This document shows, in pieces, positions 17,359 to 25,510 of a stretch of DNA of 64,000 bases. A program made the position numbers and the translations under genes. Source of the DNA: Gimesia fumaroli. Its GTDB lineage: Bacteria; Planctomycetota; Planctomycetia; Planctomycetales; Planctomycetaceae. Numbering within the stretch: the first letter of the stretch is position 1; every line of letters starts with the position of its first letter. The stretch spans positions 4,935,164 to 4,999,163 of the forward strand of contig NZ_CP037452.1 in NCBI RefSeq assembly GCF_007754425.1, read 5' to 3'. The notes beneath the pieces were generated by a model, which did no database searches, was not told the origin of the DNA, and saw nothing but the letters and a program-made list of their open reading frames with translations.

Positions 17359-17784
17359 TTAACCGTCGGCGGTAGTGACGGCGAATTCGAGTCGCACGGC
17401 GGTTTCTTTACCAACAGTGATCTTGCCGGTAAAGAAGTAAGCGCCGCCCAGTTTTTCGGTGAGCGTCACATGGATGTCGAGGGTTTCTCCCGGCTTGACC
17501 ATACGGCGAAACTTGGTGTTATTCAGGCGCGTGGCGACGGGGACTTTGCCGGCATCGGGGGCATCGGTCTTGGCGATGAAGACGGCAGCAGCCTGCATGG
17601 CAGCTTCACACAGAATCACGCCGGGTAATACCGGATGATCGGGATAATGTCCCTGAAACAGATCCAGATTGGGGGAGACGAATTTGCGGGCATGGATGCT
17701 GTTTTCTTCCAGCGCGACGATTTCATCGAGCCACAAAAAAGGTTCCCGGTGCGGAATACAGGCTTTGATCTCATCCAGATTCAC
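17359..17784 (-). CDS. FabZ-like 3-hydroxyacyl-ACP dehydratase
   Basis: This 141-residue hot-dog-fold protein begins at a GTG (17784). The catalytic block reads FQGHYPDHPVLPGVILCEA, placing the FabZ histidine at 46 and the glutamate at 60, both conserved, so dehydration of 3-hydroxyacyl-ACP is likely. Its opening IKACIPHREPFLWLD is also FabZ-like. It is the last gene of a leftward set: ketosynthase, acyl carrier protein and two CrtI-like oxidoreductases lie upstream, the nearest 38 bp away. The housekeeping fab operon normally has other partners (lpxA, lpxD, fabG), so this is probably a pathway-specific copy. Confidence 0.9.
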   Translation of the reverse strand: MNLDEIKACIPHREPFLWLDEIVALEENSIHARKFVSPNLDLFQGHYPDHPVLPGVILCEAAMQAAAVFIAKTDAPDAGKVPVATRLNNTKFRRMVKPGETLDIHVTLTEKLGGAYFFTGKITVGKETAVRLEFAVTTADG

Positions 17785-17822
17785 GAGATTGATCCGTTTC
17801 TTTTATCGTTTGAGATTGGAAA

Positions 17823-19250
17823 TCAGATGCGGGCGGCTGCGGGAGTCAGATATTTATCGACATCATTGCTGACAATCACGCCGTAATTGACGGCACCGAG
17901 CCAGCCGGACATGATGATGCCGACCGAACCGGCATGATACAATCCCTGGATCTGTTCGGGTAGTTCCTTGCTGACTTTGAGACCTTCAAACTTGGTACCA
18001 AACGAAGCACCTTGCAGATGCTGCGTGTAGCGCTGGAATGTGCGCGGCGTCGAGGCTTCCAGATGATCCACGCGATCCCTAATATTGGGCACATACTGTT
18101 CGAGGCAATCGAGGGTCGTTTCGATCAGATGATTTTTATCGGCTTCATACTGTTCTTCAGGGAGATCAGCCCAGTCGCGGAAGTTCGCGTTGGTGGACGA
18201 AACAATTAAAGAACGATTACTGCCGGGCCGTGTTTCTGGATAGTAGAATGAAAAAGTGCGGCTGCTGACATTTTTACTGAGCATGGCTTCGATATCAAAG
18301 CCTTTATGCTCAGAGTGAAACAGCAGATCGCCACAGAAATTGAGTTCGTCGTTGGGCTTCAAAGCGATATAAACCTGCGTGCTGCTGTTATTGAGCCGCA
18401 CGGCCTTGGTTTCTTCGACGAAGTCCGGATCGAAGTGCTCTTCGCCGACGAGATTCAGAATTGTGCCTTTGATGTTGGAGTTCGACATGATGGCTTTACA
18501 GCCGATACGTTTGCCATTAACAACCACACCGGTGACTCTGCGATCGGGAGTGACTTCGATTTTCTCGACCTGCGTTCGAATGCGAACGTCAACGCCGTTA
18601 TGTTCCAATTCTGCTTTGATGAGTTTGACCAGATGATCCGTTCCGCCACGGAAGGTGTAGACGCCTTTCTGCATGAAATTGGAGAAGACGATGCCATAGG
18701 TAATCGCGGGGTCTTCCAGCGTCGAACCGTTGGCGTAGGAAATCGGTTCCATCAGCAGACGCACGACATCATCGCGACCGGGAAAGAATTCTTCGAACAG
18801 TTCGCGGGTGGTTTTTCCCTGATCATCGAAGAAGTTCATTTTGCGGGCGGTGTCAAAGAAGTTTTTGACCGTCTCCGGTTCGATATTAAACTTCTCGATC
18901 AATAGACGAGTAAAGTCGTCTCGCGTAAATGTCGTTTCGAGCGAGAACTGCGGATTTTCGAAACGGACGCCTCGGAGCGGAACGATATTGTCGGCGATTT
19001 CCTGCGTCCAGTATTTACGACAGCTCTTAAGCATTCCATAGGGGAAGCCGTGCAGCGAGATATCGAAGATGTGACCGTTCTGGCGTTTGAACCAGGTGGC
19101 CATGCCGCCGAGCTGGTAATGATGTTCGAGGAGCAGTACGGAATATCCTTGACGGGCCAGGATGTTGGCCGATGTCATTCCGGCTAAACCACTGCCGATG
19201 ACAATGACATCATATTCGTCTTTTGCGTCTTTCAGAAAATCTTTGGCCAT
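17823..19250 (-). CDS. CrtI-like FAD/NAD(P)-dependent oxidoreductase 1
   Basis: This 475-residue protein carries the FAD-binding motif [14 protein letters not shown] at 15-28, then [16 protein letters not shown]-terminal phytoene-desaturase-family signature, [19 protein letters not shown], lies in the last 40 residues. The family includes carotenoid desaturases and isomerases and all-trans-retinol saturase; substrates are hydrophobic polyenes or acyl chains. The neighbours are a dehydratase (38 bp downstream) and a second, clearly different CrtI-like gene upstream, which suggest action on an acyl chain or its product, not a carotenoid, since no phytoene synthase is present here. A gap of 248 bp upstream may hold its own promoter. 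No signal peptide. Confidence 0.88.
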   Translation of the reverse strand: MAKDFLKDAKDEYDVIVIGSGLAGMTSANILARQGYSVLLLEHHYQLGGMATWFKRQNGHIFDISLHGFPYGMLKSCRKYWTQEIADNIVPLRGVRFENPQFSLETTFTRDDFTRLLIEKFNIEPETVKNFFDTARKMNFFDDQGKTTRELFEEFFPGRDDVVRLLMEPISYANGSTLEDPAITYGIVFSNFMQKGVYTFRGGTDHLVKLIKAELEHNGVDVRIRTQVEKIEVTPDRRVTGVVVNGKRIGCKAIMSNSNIKGTILNLVGEEHFDPDFVEETKAVRLNNSSTQVYIALKPNDELNFCGDLLFHSEHKGFDIEAMLSKNVSSRTFSFYYPETRPGSNRSLIVSSTNANFRDWADLPEEQYEADKNHLIETTLDCLEQYVPNIRDRVDHLEASTPRTFQRYTQHLQGASFGTKFEGLKVSKELPEQIQGLYHAGSVGIIMSGWLGAVNYGVIVSNDVDKYLTPAAARI

Positions 19251-19498
19251 GATAATTCAGCGTCGTATACAGTTCAGCAGAGAAGATAAAAGGACAGTGA
19301 AACCTCACAAATCCTGTATTAATGACATTACATTTCTTCTCTTGTTTATCGAAATTACGAGACTTTGTCTACTAAACCGAAGTAATTCAGGTTTCTATGA
19401 CAAAAGTGTGACAATTCAGCACGCAGCAACGGAATAAAATGAACGTTTTCCCAAGCGATGATGCAAGAGTACAGCATGAATCAAGTCACTTTGAGCGG

Positions 19499-20884
19499 CT
19501 ATTTGGGATTCAGCAGATGCAGGTTGGCGATGCTGATTCCGGAGAGCATCGAACCGATAATTCCAAGAAACCCCTGATCAGTGCCACACAAGAATAAATT
19601 GTTGAATGGCGTCGTTCCATCCAGAATTTTTTGCGGCGCCCCGTACACACAACCGTTGATGTGACCTGTGAATTTTTTGATGGTTCGCGGCGTAAAGGTA
19701 TCGACGTCGATGACATGCGGTCGGAAGTCGGGGATGAATCGCATCGAGGATTCCAGAATCTGGTCGTACCAGTATTTCTTTTCCGCAATGTATTTCTCTT
19801 CGGACAGGTTCATCCAGTATTGTGGATTTGCGAGCGCCGTAATGCGAATCGAACCTTCTTCCAGCGGTTGATCGTATTCAAAATTATTCGGCGAGCAGAT
19901 AATACCGCTACGGACGTCACACGGCTCTTTAGACTGTTCGTAGTAAAAGTCTTCCGAATCGTTATAGAACACGATGGTCTCGTCGTGCCCGAATGATTTT
20001 GGTTCTTGATCGAGTACAGAGATGGTCTCGACGAAGGAAATTTCGCCGGGGGTGAAGCGATCATCTTGTGGTACTTCTGCGCCGCACATCTGTAGTGTCT
20101 CTGCGGAACCGGCTGAGGAAAGCACCTGTTTTCCTTCGAGAATCGAACCATCATCGAGCATCACGCCCGAGACATGATTGCCGTCAGTAAGCAACTCCTT
20201 GACGCCGGCACGGAGTTTGAGTTCTCCCCCCAGCGATTTGAACTTGCGAACCAGATTTTTCAGGATCAGTCGCACGCCTTTATATGGGCGGGCAAAGCCT
20301 TCCTGGTAGATGCTGCGAAACATGATCACGAACTGATTGAAGTCCATATCGTGCTCGGTTGGGCTACCGTAAAACATCAGCGGACACAGCAACATATTGA
20401 TCAGCAGTGGATCAGAAATATGAGCGGCCGTGCGCTCACGGGCCGAGATTCTGATCTGCCCCAGGTCGCCGATATTGTGCGTATCGATTTCCGCAACCAG
20501 TTGCCGGAAACCGTCAACCTGCTGAGGAAACTGCTCTGCGATTTGGGCTTCAAAATAATCGAACTGATTATTGAATCGGAGTGTATGACCGGGAAAAACG
20601 ACAGAGGAGCCGCATTGCGGGCTCAGGTCAAAGTCTTCCCATTGAAAGCGAAGCTGCCGGAGAATTTTATTGAGTGGCCCCCGTTTACCGCCGGGCGGCG
20701 AATAGTTCGTAATCGCATGCAAGCCGACATCATGATTCCGACCGCGCAAGCGATAGAAGGAATTCAAACCACCAATGGTCGTGTGCCTTTCGAGAATGCA
20801 CACATTCTTTCCGTAATAAGCCAGGCGGATTCCCGCAGCCAAGCCGGAGAGACCGGCACCAATGATGATTGAATCGTAGCTCAT
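19499..20884 (-). CDS. CrtI-like FAD/NAD(P)-dependent oxidoreductase 2
   Basis: This 461-residue protein opens with SIIIGAGLSGLAAG (5-18) and ERHTTIGGLNSFY, the FAD site of the CrtI/amine-oxidase superfamily. It ends with NLFLCGTDQGFLGIIGSMLSG, the C-terminal cofactor segment. It is only distantly similar to the neighbouring oxidoreductase 1, so the pair is not a recent duplication and probably does two steps. It starts 21 bp after the stop of the acyl carrier protein gene, with no good ribosome site, so it is probably translated from the same message. Desaturation, saturation or isomerisation of an ACP- or lipid-bound chain is inferred from context. Confidence 0.88.
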   Translation of the reverse strand: MSYDSIIIGAGLSGLAAGIRLAYYGKNVCILERHTTIGGLNSFYRLRGRNHDVGLHAITNYSPPGGKRGPLNKILRQLRFQWEDFDLSPQCGSSVVFPGHTLRFNNQFDYFEAQIAEQFPQQVDGFRQLVAEIDTHNIGDLGQIRISARERTAAHISDPLLINMLLCPLMFYGSPTEHDMDFNQFVIMFRSIYQEGFARPYKGVRLILKNLVRKFKSLGGELKLRAGVKELLTDGNHVSGVMLDDGSILEGKQVLSSAGSAETLQMCGAEVPQDDRFTPGEISFVETISVLDQEPKSFGHDETIVFYNDSEDFYYEQSKEPCDVRSGIICSPNNFEYDQPLEEGSIRITALANPQYWMNLSEEKYIAEKKYWYDQILESSMRFIPDFRPHVIDVDTFTPRTIKKFTGHINGCVYGAPQKILDGTTPFNNLFLCGTDQGFLGIIGSMLSGISIANLHLLNPK

Positions 20885-20905
20885 GGCGGAGGGAATCTAC
20901 GGGAA

Positions 20906-21169
20906 TCAGACGGTGCTTTCCGCATCCTTCAGGAGAGGTGTGAGATAAGTAACAGTGCTGTCCATTGTTACCAGTTCACCGTAGTCTTCTTCTGGAATCT
21001 GAACGCGATAGAGTTTTCTCAACTCCATGACGATATCCAGAAAATCCATGCTGTCTAATTCCATCTGTTCACGAAAAGGAACACTATCGTCAAGCTCCGA
21101 AAGATCCTCATCAGGAGCAATTCGCGCTAAAATATCCAAGATAACCGATCTGATTTGTTCCGGCGCCAT
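20906..21169 (-). CDS. acyl carrier protein, pathway-specific
   Basis: This 87-residue acidic protein starts at an ATG with GGAG seven bases upstream. The phosphopantetheine attachment motif is LDSMDFLDI with Ser40; the DSL of housekeeping ACP is DSM here. Helices on either side are typical of the ACP fold. It precedes oxidoreductase 2 by 21 bp and follows the ketosynthase gene after 309 bp. The DSM motif and the gene context mark it as a dedicated carrier for this cassette, not the fatty-acid-synthase ACP. Confidence 0.93.
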   Translation of the reverse strand: MAPEQIRSVILDILARIAPDEDLSELDDSVPFREQMELDSMDFLDIVMELRKLYRVQIPEEDYGELVTMDSTVTYLTPLLKDAESTV

Positions 21170-21478
21170 GCAGAAACTCCAAACTTTCTAAAAATCCTAT
21201 AACATCGATTTCGATCAGTGAATCTCACGGCTTTCACTGCGAATTTTAGTGAGGGGAAGCCTCTTATACCAAAGAAACAAAACCCCCGCCAGAAGCCGGG
21301 AGATAAAAACCCGCCCCTTATATGGAATACTATAGCGCGTACGAAACGATTTAAACCGACTGAACCCTTGAGAAATCAGAGTTTTTCAGAAAATCTACAC
21401 AGAAGCGTCATATCTCATGAGGGAAATCATGCTGAGCGCAGCGATTCCTCCTCAAACGAATTCCGTTAAGCAATCTGT
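21170..21478. other. intergenic region upstream of the ACP gene
   Basis: This 309-bp region lies between the stop of the ketosynthase gene and the start of the ACP gene, both leftward. It probably carries a promoter for the ACP and oxidoreductase 2. I see no gene and no strong hairpin. Confidence 0.4.
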
Positions 21479-22729
21479 TCAGGCAGAATATTTTTTGATG
21501 ATCAGAACAGAATTAATTCCCAGCATCCCAAACGAGTTATTCAAAATACATTCGACCCGATCCATCTGCCGTGGCTGGTTGGCAACCAGTTGTGGTAAAT
21601 GACATTCCGGATCGAGCTCATCCAGATTCAGAGTCGCATGAGCGATGCCATCTTCGAGTGCAGGCAGATTCCCCAGCATTTCCAACGCACCAGCGGCTCC
21701 CATCGCGTGCCCGATAAAGCTTTTGGTATTGTTAATCGCCAGATCAGGGCAATCAGCAAAGACGCTCGCCAAAGCTTTGGCTTCTTCGATATCTCCCTGT
21801 GTCGTCGCGGTGGCATGACTGCTGACAATATCAATATCTTCCGGTTGTAATCCGGCGCGTTTGAGTGCGAGGCGAATACATTCTGCCTGTCGATTCGAAT
21901 TTGGAAGTACGAAATCGCTGGCATCGGAATTCATGGCGTAACCCACGATTTCCCCGTAAATCGTTGCTCCGCGTGCCAGTGCATCGGGCAGACGTTCCAG
22001 CGTGCAAACCGCACCCCCTTCAGCAACGACAATCCCATTGCGATTCACATCAAAGGGCCGACAGGCTTTCGCAGGATCTGCGTTGGTTGCCAGTGCGCCC
22101 TGACTCTGGAAGCTGGCAAAAATACCGAATGTATGGATACTTTCAGACACACCGCCGCACAATGCGATATCGACTTCATTCAGCCGGAGCATTTGCACGC
22201 CTTGAATAAAACCGGCGTTCCCTGCTGCACAAGCCGCTCCCAATGTCAGATGCGGACCGGTAATTCCCATATTCAGCGTGACTTCACCGGCGGAATTATT
22301 TGCAACGGTTCGGGGATTGTGATGATGCGACCAGACTTTGGTATCGTAGTCGAACTGAGAAATTTCGTAGACTTCATTCTCGGTTTCTACGTTTCCATGT
22401 TCGGTAATTCCAAGATAAACGCCTACCCGATCGCGGGCGACATTTTCCCAATCCAGCTTCGATTGATTGACGGCTTCATTTGCACAATAAATGGCGATTG
22501 AGCCGGCCCGTGTTCCCCGACGAACTTCTTTGCGTTTCTGATAGCGTAATTCATCGAAATCGCAAACACCGGCGAGAACATCGCCCATATAGCGAATGTT
22601 ATAATCAACGACACCCGAACGACCTTCCAGCAGGTTTTGCCGAAATTCCTCCAGATTGTTTCCATTCGGAGCCGTCAAGCCAATTCCAGTAATGACAATG
22701 CGGCTTTGAGGGTCCACTGATTCCTGCAT
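21479..22729 (-). CDS. beta-ketoacyl-ACP synthase, FabF/KAS II-like
   Basis: This 416-residue thiolase-fold condensing enzyme has the complete Cys-His-His triad of decarboxylating ketosynthases: Cys167 in TLGAACAAGNA, His305 in SSHATATTQGD and His341 in NTKSFIGHAMGAAGALE. It should extend an acyl-ACP with malonyl-ACP. There is no chain-length-factor partner beside it. It is the first gene of the leftward cassette with ACP, two CrtI-like oxidoreductases and a FabZ-like dehydratase. A ketoreductase and an enoyl reductase are missing locally and would have to be borrowed from primary fatty acid synthesis. Confidence 0.92.
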   Translation of the reverse strand: MQESVDPQSRIVITGIGLTAPNGNNLEEFRQNLLEGRSGVVDYNIRYMGDVLAGVCDFDELRYQKRKEVRRGTRAGSIAIYCANEAVNQSKLDWENVARDRVGVYLGITEHGNVETENEVYEISQFDYDTKVWSHHHNPRTVANNSAGEVTLNMGITGPHLTLGAACAAGNAGFIQGVQMLRLNEVDIALCGGVSESIHTFGIFASFQSQGALATNADPAKACRPFDVNRNGIVVAEGGAVCTLERLPDALARGATIYGEIVGYAMNSDASDFVLPNSNRQAECIRLALKRAGLQPEDIDIVSSHATATTQGDIEEAKALASVFADCPDLAINNTKSFIGHAMGAAGALEMLGNLPALEDGIAHATLNLDELDPECHLPQLVANQPRQMDRVECILNNSFGMLGINSVLIIKKYSA

Positions 22730-23206
22730 GGATTTATACCACTCTGATCGATTTACTAATGCGGTGAATATTCATAGGCCACTCAGCCGGTTCAGCCGAG
22801 CAGGGGAAATGATAAATAATAACCCAAGGAGATTACCCGTTCTACAATAAACTCGCAAGTGGCGCGGCAAATGAGATTTGCGATTACCGGTAGAATAGAC
22901 GACAGTACCAAAAAACTTTCTGTATAGGTAATTCGCACTTTGTGGAACCGAGGAAATGGATCTCCCATTTCCTCAGAAGCCGGGTAAGATAAAGGATGAC
23001 AATTGGAACAATCTCAAAGTAATACAACCATCACTCATTTTCGAGTGAAGTAAACAATTTCCTCGAAAAAACACGAATCCAAATCCAGAGCATAAATTCC
23101 GCAAATTCAGGGACTTACATCGAGTCCTGATCATAGCAGCCCTCGGTTTAAGAAAAAAACGCGGTTTCTTTCCGTCCGTTTTGTGCATTTGCGTACGATT
23201 ACTGAT
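22730..23206. other. divergent promoter region between ketosynthase and sigma factor genes
   Basis: This 477-bp stretch has divergent genes on both sides, so both promoters must lie here. A perfect 10-bp inverted repeat (22950-22974) is the only clear structure. An in-frame GTG at 23183 could extend the sigma factor by eight residues, but the ATG at 23207 fits better. Confidence 0.5.
22950..22974. repeat. perfect inverted repeat, possible operator or hairpin
   Basis: The arms gaggaaatgg (22950-22959) and ccatttcctc (22965-22974) flank a five-base loop. No T-run follows on either strand, so a simple terminator is unlikely. It sits centrally between divergent genes, a position fitting an operator or an RNA leader structure. 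Confidence 0.5.
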
Positions 23207-23776
23207 ATGGACAATTCATTGGAATCACAACCAGACACAGCAGCAGACCCGGGACCGGTCCCTAATGAGCAATTTGTCTCATTGCTGGCGCGGCATCACA
23301 GCCTGATTCGTGGTTTTATAGGAACCCTGCTGCCTCACCAGACCGATGCCGAAGATGTCTTTCAGCAAACGTGTCTGGTTTTGTGGAGAAAATGGAATAC
23401 TTTTGACTCAAAACAGAGTTTTTCTTCCTGGGCCTGTGGAGTTGCCTTTTACGAGGTCAAAAATTTTCAACGGGTGCAGAGTCGGGATCGGCTCTATTTT
23501 TCTGACGAAGTGCTGTCACTGATTGCAGAACACCAGACAAGCACGCTTCCCGAAACGGATCGAGAAAAACAGGCACTCGAAAACTGTATCCAGAAACTGG
23601 AAGGCGAGAACAGACAGCTCATCCGGGATTGTTATCACAGTCAACGTACGATCAAAGAAGTCGCCGAACATCTGGGACGGTCCAGCGATGCGATTTACAA
23701 AAAGCTCTCTCGCTTACGACTGCGACTGATGGACTGCATGCAACAGTCGCTCCATTCAGCGGAGGCGGGCTCATGA
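23207..23776 (+). CDS. ECF-type RNA polymerase sigma factor
   Basis: This encodes 189 residues from the ATG at 23207. Region 2 is visible as DAEDVFQQTCLVLWRKWNTFD and the following SFSSWACGVAFYEVKNF (about residues 45-88). Region 4 is RTIKEVAEHLGRSSDAIYKKLSRLR, a helix-turn-helix near 146-170. This layout fits the planctomycete/verrucomicrobial ECF group usually encoded beside FecR/LamG proteins. Its stop overlaps the start of the FecR/LamG gene (ATGA), so the two are translationally coupled. It probably directs transcription of the following operon of exported cytochrome-type proteins. Confidence 0.92.
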   Translation: MDNSLESQPDTAADPGPVPNEQFVSLLARHHSLIRGFIGTLLPHQTDAEDVFQQTCLVLWRKWNTFDSKQSFSSWACGVAFYEVKNFQRVQSRDRLYFSDEVLSLIAEHQTSTLPETDREKQALENCIQKLEGENRQLIRDCYHSQRTIKEVAEHLGRSSDAIYKKLSRLRLRLMDCMQQSLHSAEAGS

Positions 23777-25416
23777 AAAATACAACTCCTCACAATCACG
23801 AACTCATCCAACTGATCGACGCATTCCTGCAGGGAGATATCAGCCCGCAAGATCATGTCGCATTGGAACGGCGTCTGAAAGAAGATCCACAGCAGCGACA
23901 GCTTTACGTCGATTATATGCGCGTGCATTCGGGGCTCTCAACCTGGGCGACGGAAACGAATGAGTCTGAAGACTGGATTCCCCATCCCACGCAGCCAGAA
24001 CAACATACAAAATTAGGGACTCCCCGCTTTCTGCTCTTATTGGTGACGTCACTCGTAGCGGCGACACTCTTACTTTCACTGGCGTATTATGCCGGCTGGA
24101 ATACCGGTTCAGGCCATGAGCCGTTGATCGCAGATTCTCCTGAAAATATACCGGAACCCGAAACGAATGTGCCTAAAACGGATCACATCGCACTGTTAAC
24201 GCAAGCCGTCGGTGTGGTGTGGGATACGCCTCGTAATCTACAGACCGGCGCCGGCTTATCCGCGGGGTGGTTGAAACTGAAACGCGGCACGATTCAGGTG
24301 GAACTGATCAGCGGTGCCACGGTCCTCATTGAAGGGCCCGCTGCATTCGAATTGATTTCGCCACTCAAAGCCTTTTGTCAATACGGCAAAGTCCGGGCAT
24401 CGGTCCCCGAACAGGCGCATGGCTTTACGATTCAAACGTCGCGATTGAACGTCGTCGATCTGGGAACCGAATTCACGCTCTCTCTTGATGCGACCGGCAA
24501 CGGACAGGTACAGGTCATTGACGGCGAAGTGGAACTGCATTCGCCCGATCAACAGACAACGCGTTCCGGGATTCAAAGTCTAAAAACCGGAGAAGGCGTT
24601 CAGTTTGATCAACGGGGTTCGATCAACCGTTTAACCGAAGCAATGATGCCGCTCATCAATCCAGAAGAACTCTCGCACCTGGCAGAACAACAGCAGGCAC
24701 AGCAATTCACCCGCTGGCAGGAACAGAATGCCGCCCTCAAAGCGGATCCATCTTTGATCGCCTATTACGATTTCGAAGAATCCTCGAACTGGTTACGCAC
24801 ACTCAAGAATAAAAAACTGGAAGCGTCCTCTGCCGATGGCGCCATTGTGGGCTGCCAATGGACGTCAGGCCGCTGGCCACAAAAACGAGCGTTAGAATTT
24901 AAACGCACCAGCGACCGCGTTCGTCTGCATGTTCCGGGCGAATATGAGTCACTGACCTTGATGGCCTGGGTCCGTATTGAAGGTTTCGATCGCTGGCTCA
25001 GCTCGCTCATGCTCACCGATGGATACAATGCGGGCAACCCGCACTGGCAGCTCAGTGATAAAGGCGAAATCATTCTGGGCGTCAAAACCGGCCCCGGGAA
25101 GAACTTTTTCTCACCCGTCGTTTTACAGCCCACCGACCTGGGCCGCTGGATTCATCTGGCGACCGTATATGATCACCAGAACAAAGAAGTCGTGCACTAT
25201 CTGGATGGTGTTCCCGTCAGCCATCATAAAATTGAAAACCCGATTCCACTGGTGATTGGCCCTGCCGAAATCGGCAACTGGCGACCGCAGGAGCACACGG
25301 GCGAACATTCCATCCGAAGTTTAAACGGCCGCCTGGATGAATTTGCGTTATTTGGACGGGCCTTATCGGCAGACGAAATTTTGAAGCTGTATCAGTCCGG
25401 AAAACCCAATTCCTGA
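23773..25416 (+). CDS. membrane FecR domain plus LamG domain protein, likely anti-sigma/sensor
   Basis: I chose the ATG at 23773 (547 residues): GGAGG lies seven bases upstream and it overlaps the sigma stop by four bases. A longer frame from 23629 would run inside the sigma gene. The N-terminal 80 or so residues (LIQLIDAFLQGDISPQDHV) resemble the cytoplasmic anti-sigma part. One membrane helix follows at about 85-108, then a FecR domain (about 135-275, with GATVLIEGPAAFEL and VVDLGTEFTL), then a LamG/concanavalin domain (about 330-545, ending LDEFALFGRALSADEI). Topology: sigma binding inside, sugar or protein sensing outside. The ligand is unknown. Confidence 0.9.
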   Translation: MKNTTPHNHELIQLIDAFLQGDISPQDHVALERRLKEDPQQRQLYVDYMRVHSGLSTWATETNESEDWIPHPTQPEQHTKLGTPRFLLLLVTSLVAATLLLSLAYYAGWNTGSGHEPLIADSPENIPEPETNVPKTDHIALLTQAVGVVWDTPRNLQTGAGLSAGWLKLKRGTIQVELISGATVLIEGPAAFELISPLKAFCQYGKVRASVPEQAHGFTIQTSRLNVVDLGTEFTLSLDATGNGQVQVIDGEVELHSPDQQTTRSGIQSLKTGEGVQFDQRGSINRLTEAMMPLINPEELSHLAEQQQAQQFTRWQEQNAALKADPSLIAYYDFEESSNWLRTLKNKKLEASSADGAIVGCQWTSGRWPQKRALEFKRTSDRVRLHVPGEYESLTLMAWVRIEGFDRWLSSLMLTDGYNAGNPHWQLSDKGEIILGVKTGPGKNFFSPVVLQPTDLGRWIHLATVYDHQNKEVVHYLDGVPVSHHKIENPIPLVIGPAEIGNWRPQEHTGEHSIRSLNGRLDEFALFGRALSADEILKLYQSGKPNS

Positions 25417-25510
25417 TTGATTTCTCAACGAATTTGTTGTGACATATAGATTAACCATACTCACTCCCTGAAATCTCACCTGACTTTACATTCAAGACGA
25501 CGAGGCTTTG

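Noticed and set aside
18306-18905. Rightward frame of 199 codons inside the CrtI-like gene 1
   Set aside because: It lies opposite a conserved coding region and has no family resemblance.
17823-20884. Carotenoid biosynthesis cluster
   Set aside because: Two CrtI-like genes alone suggested it, but no phytoene or squalene synthase is present and the other genes are fab-like.
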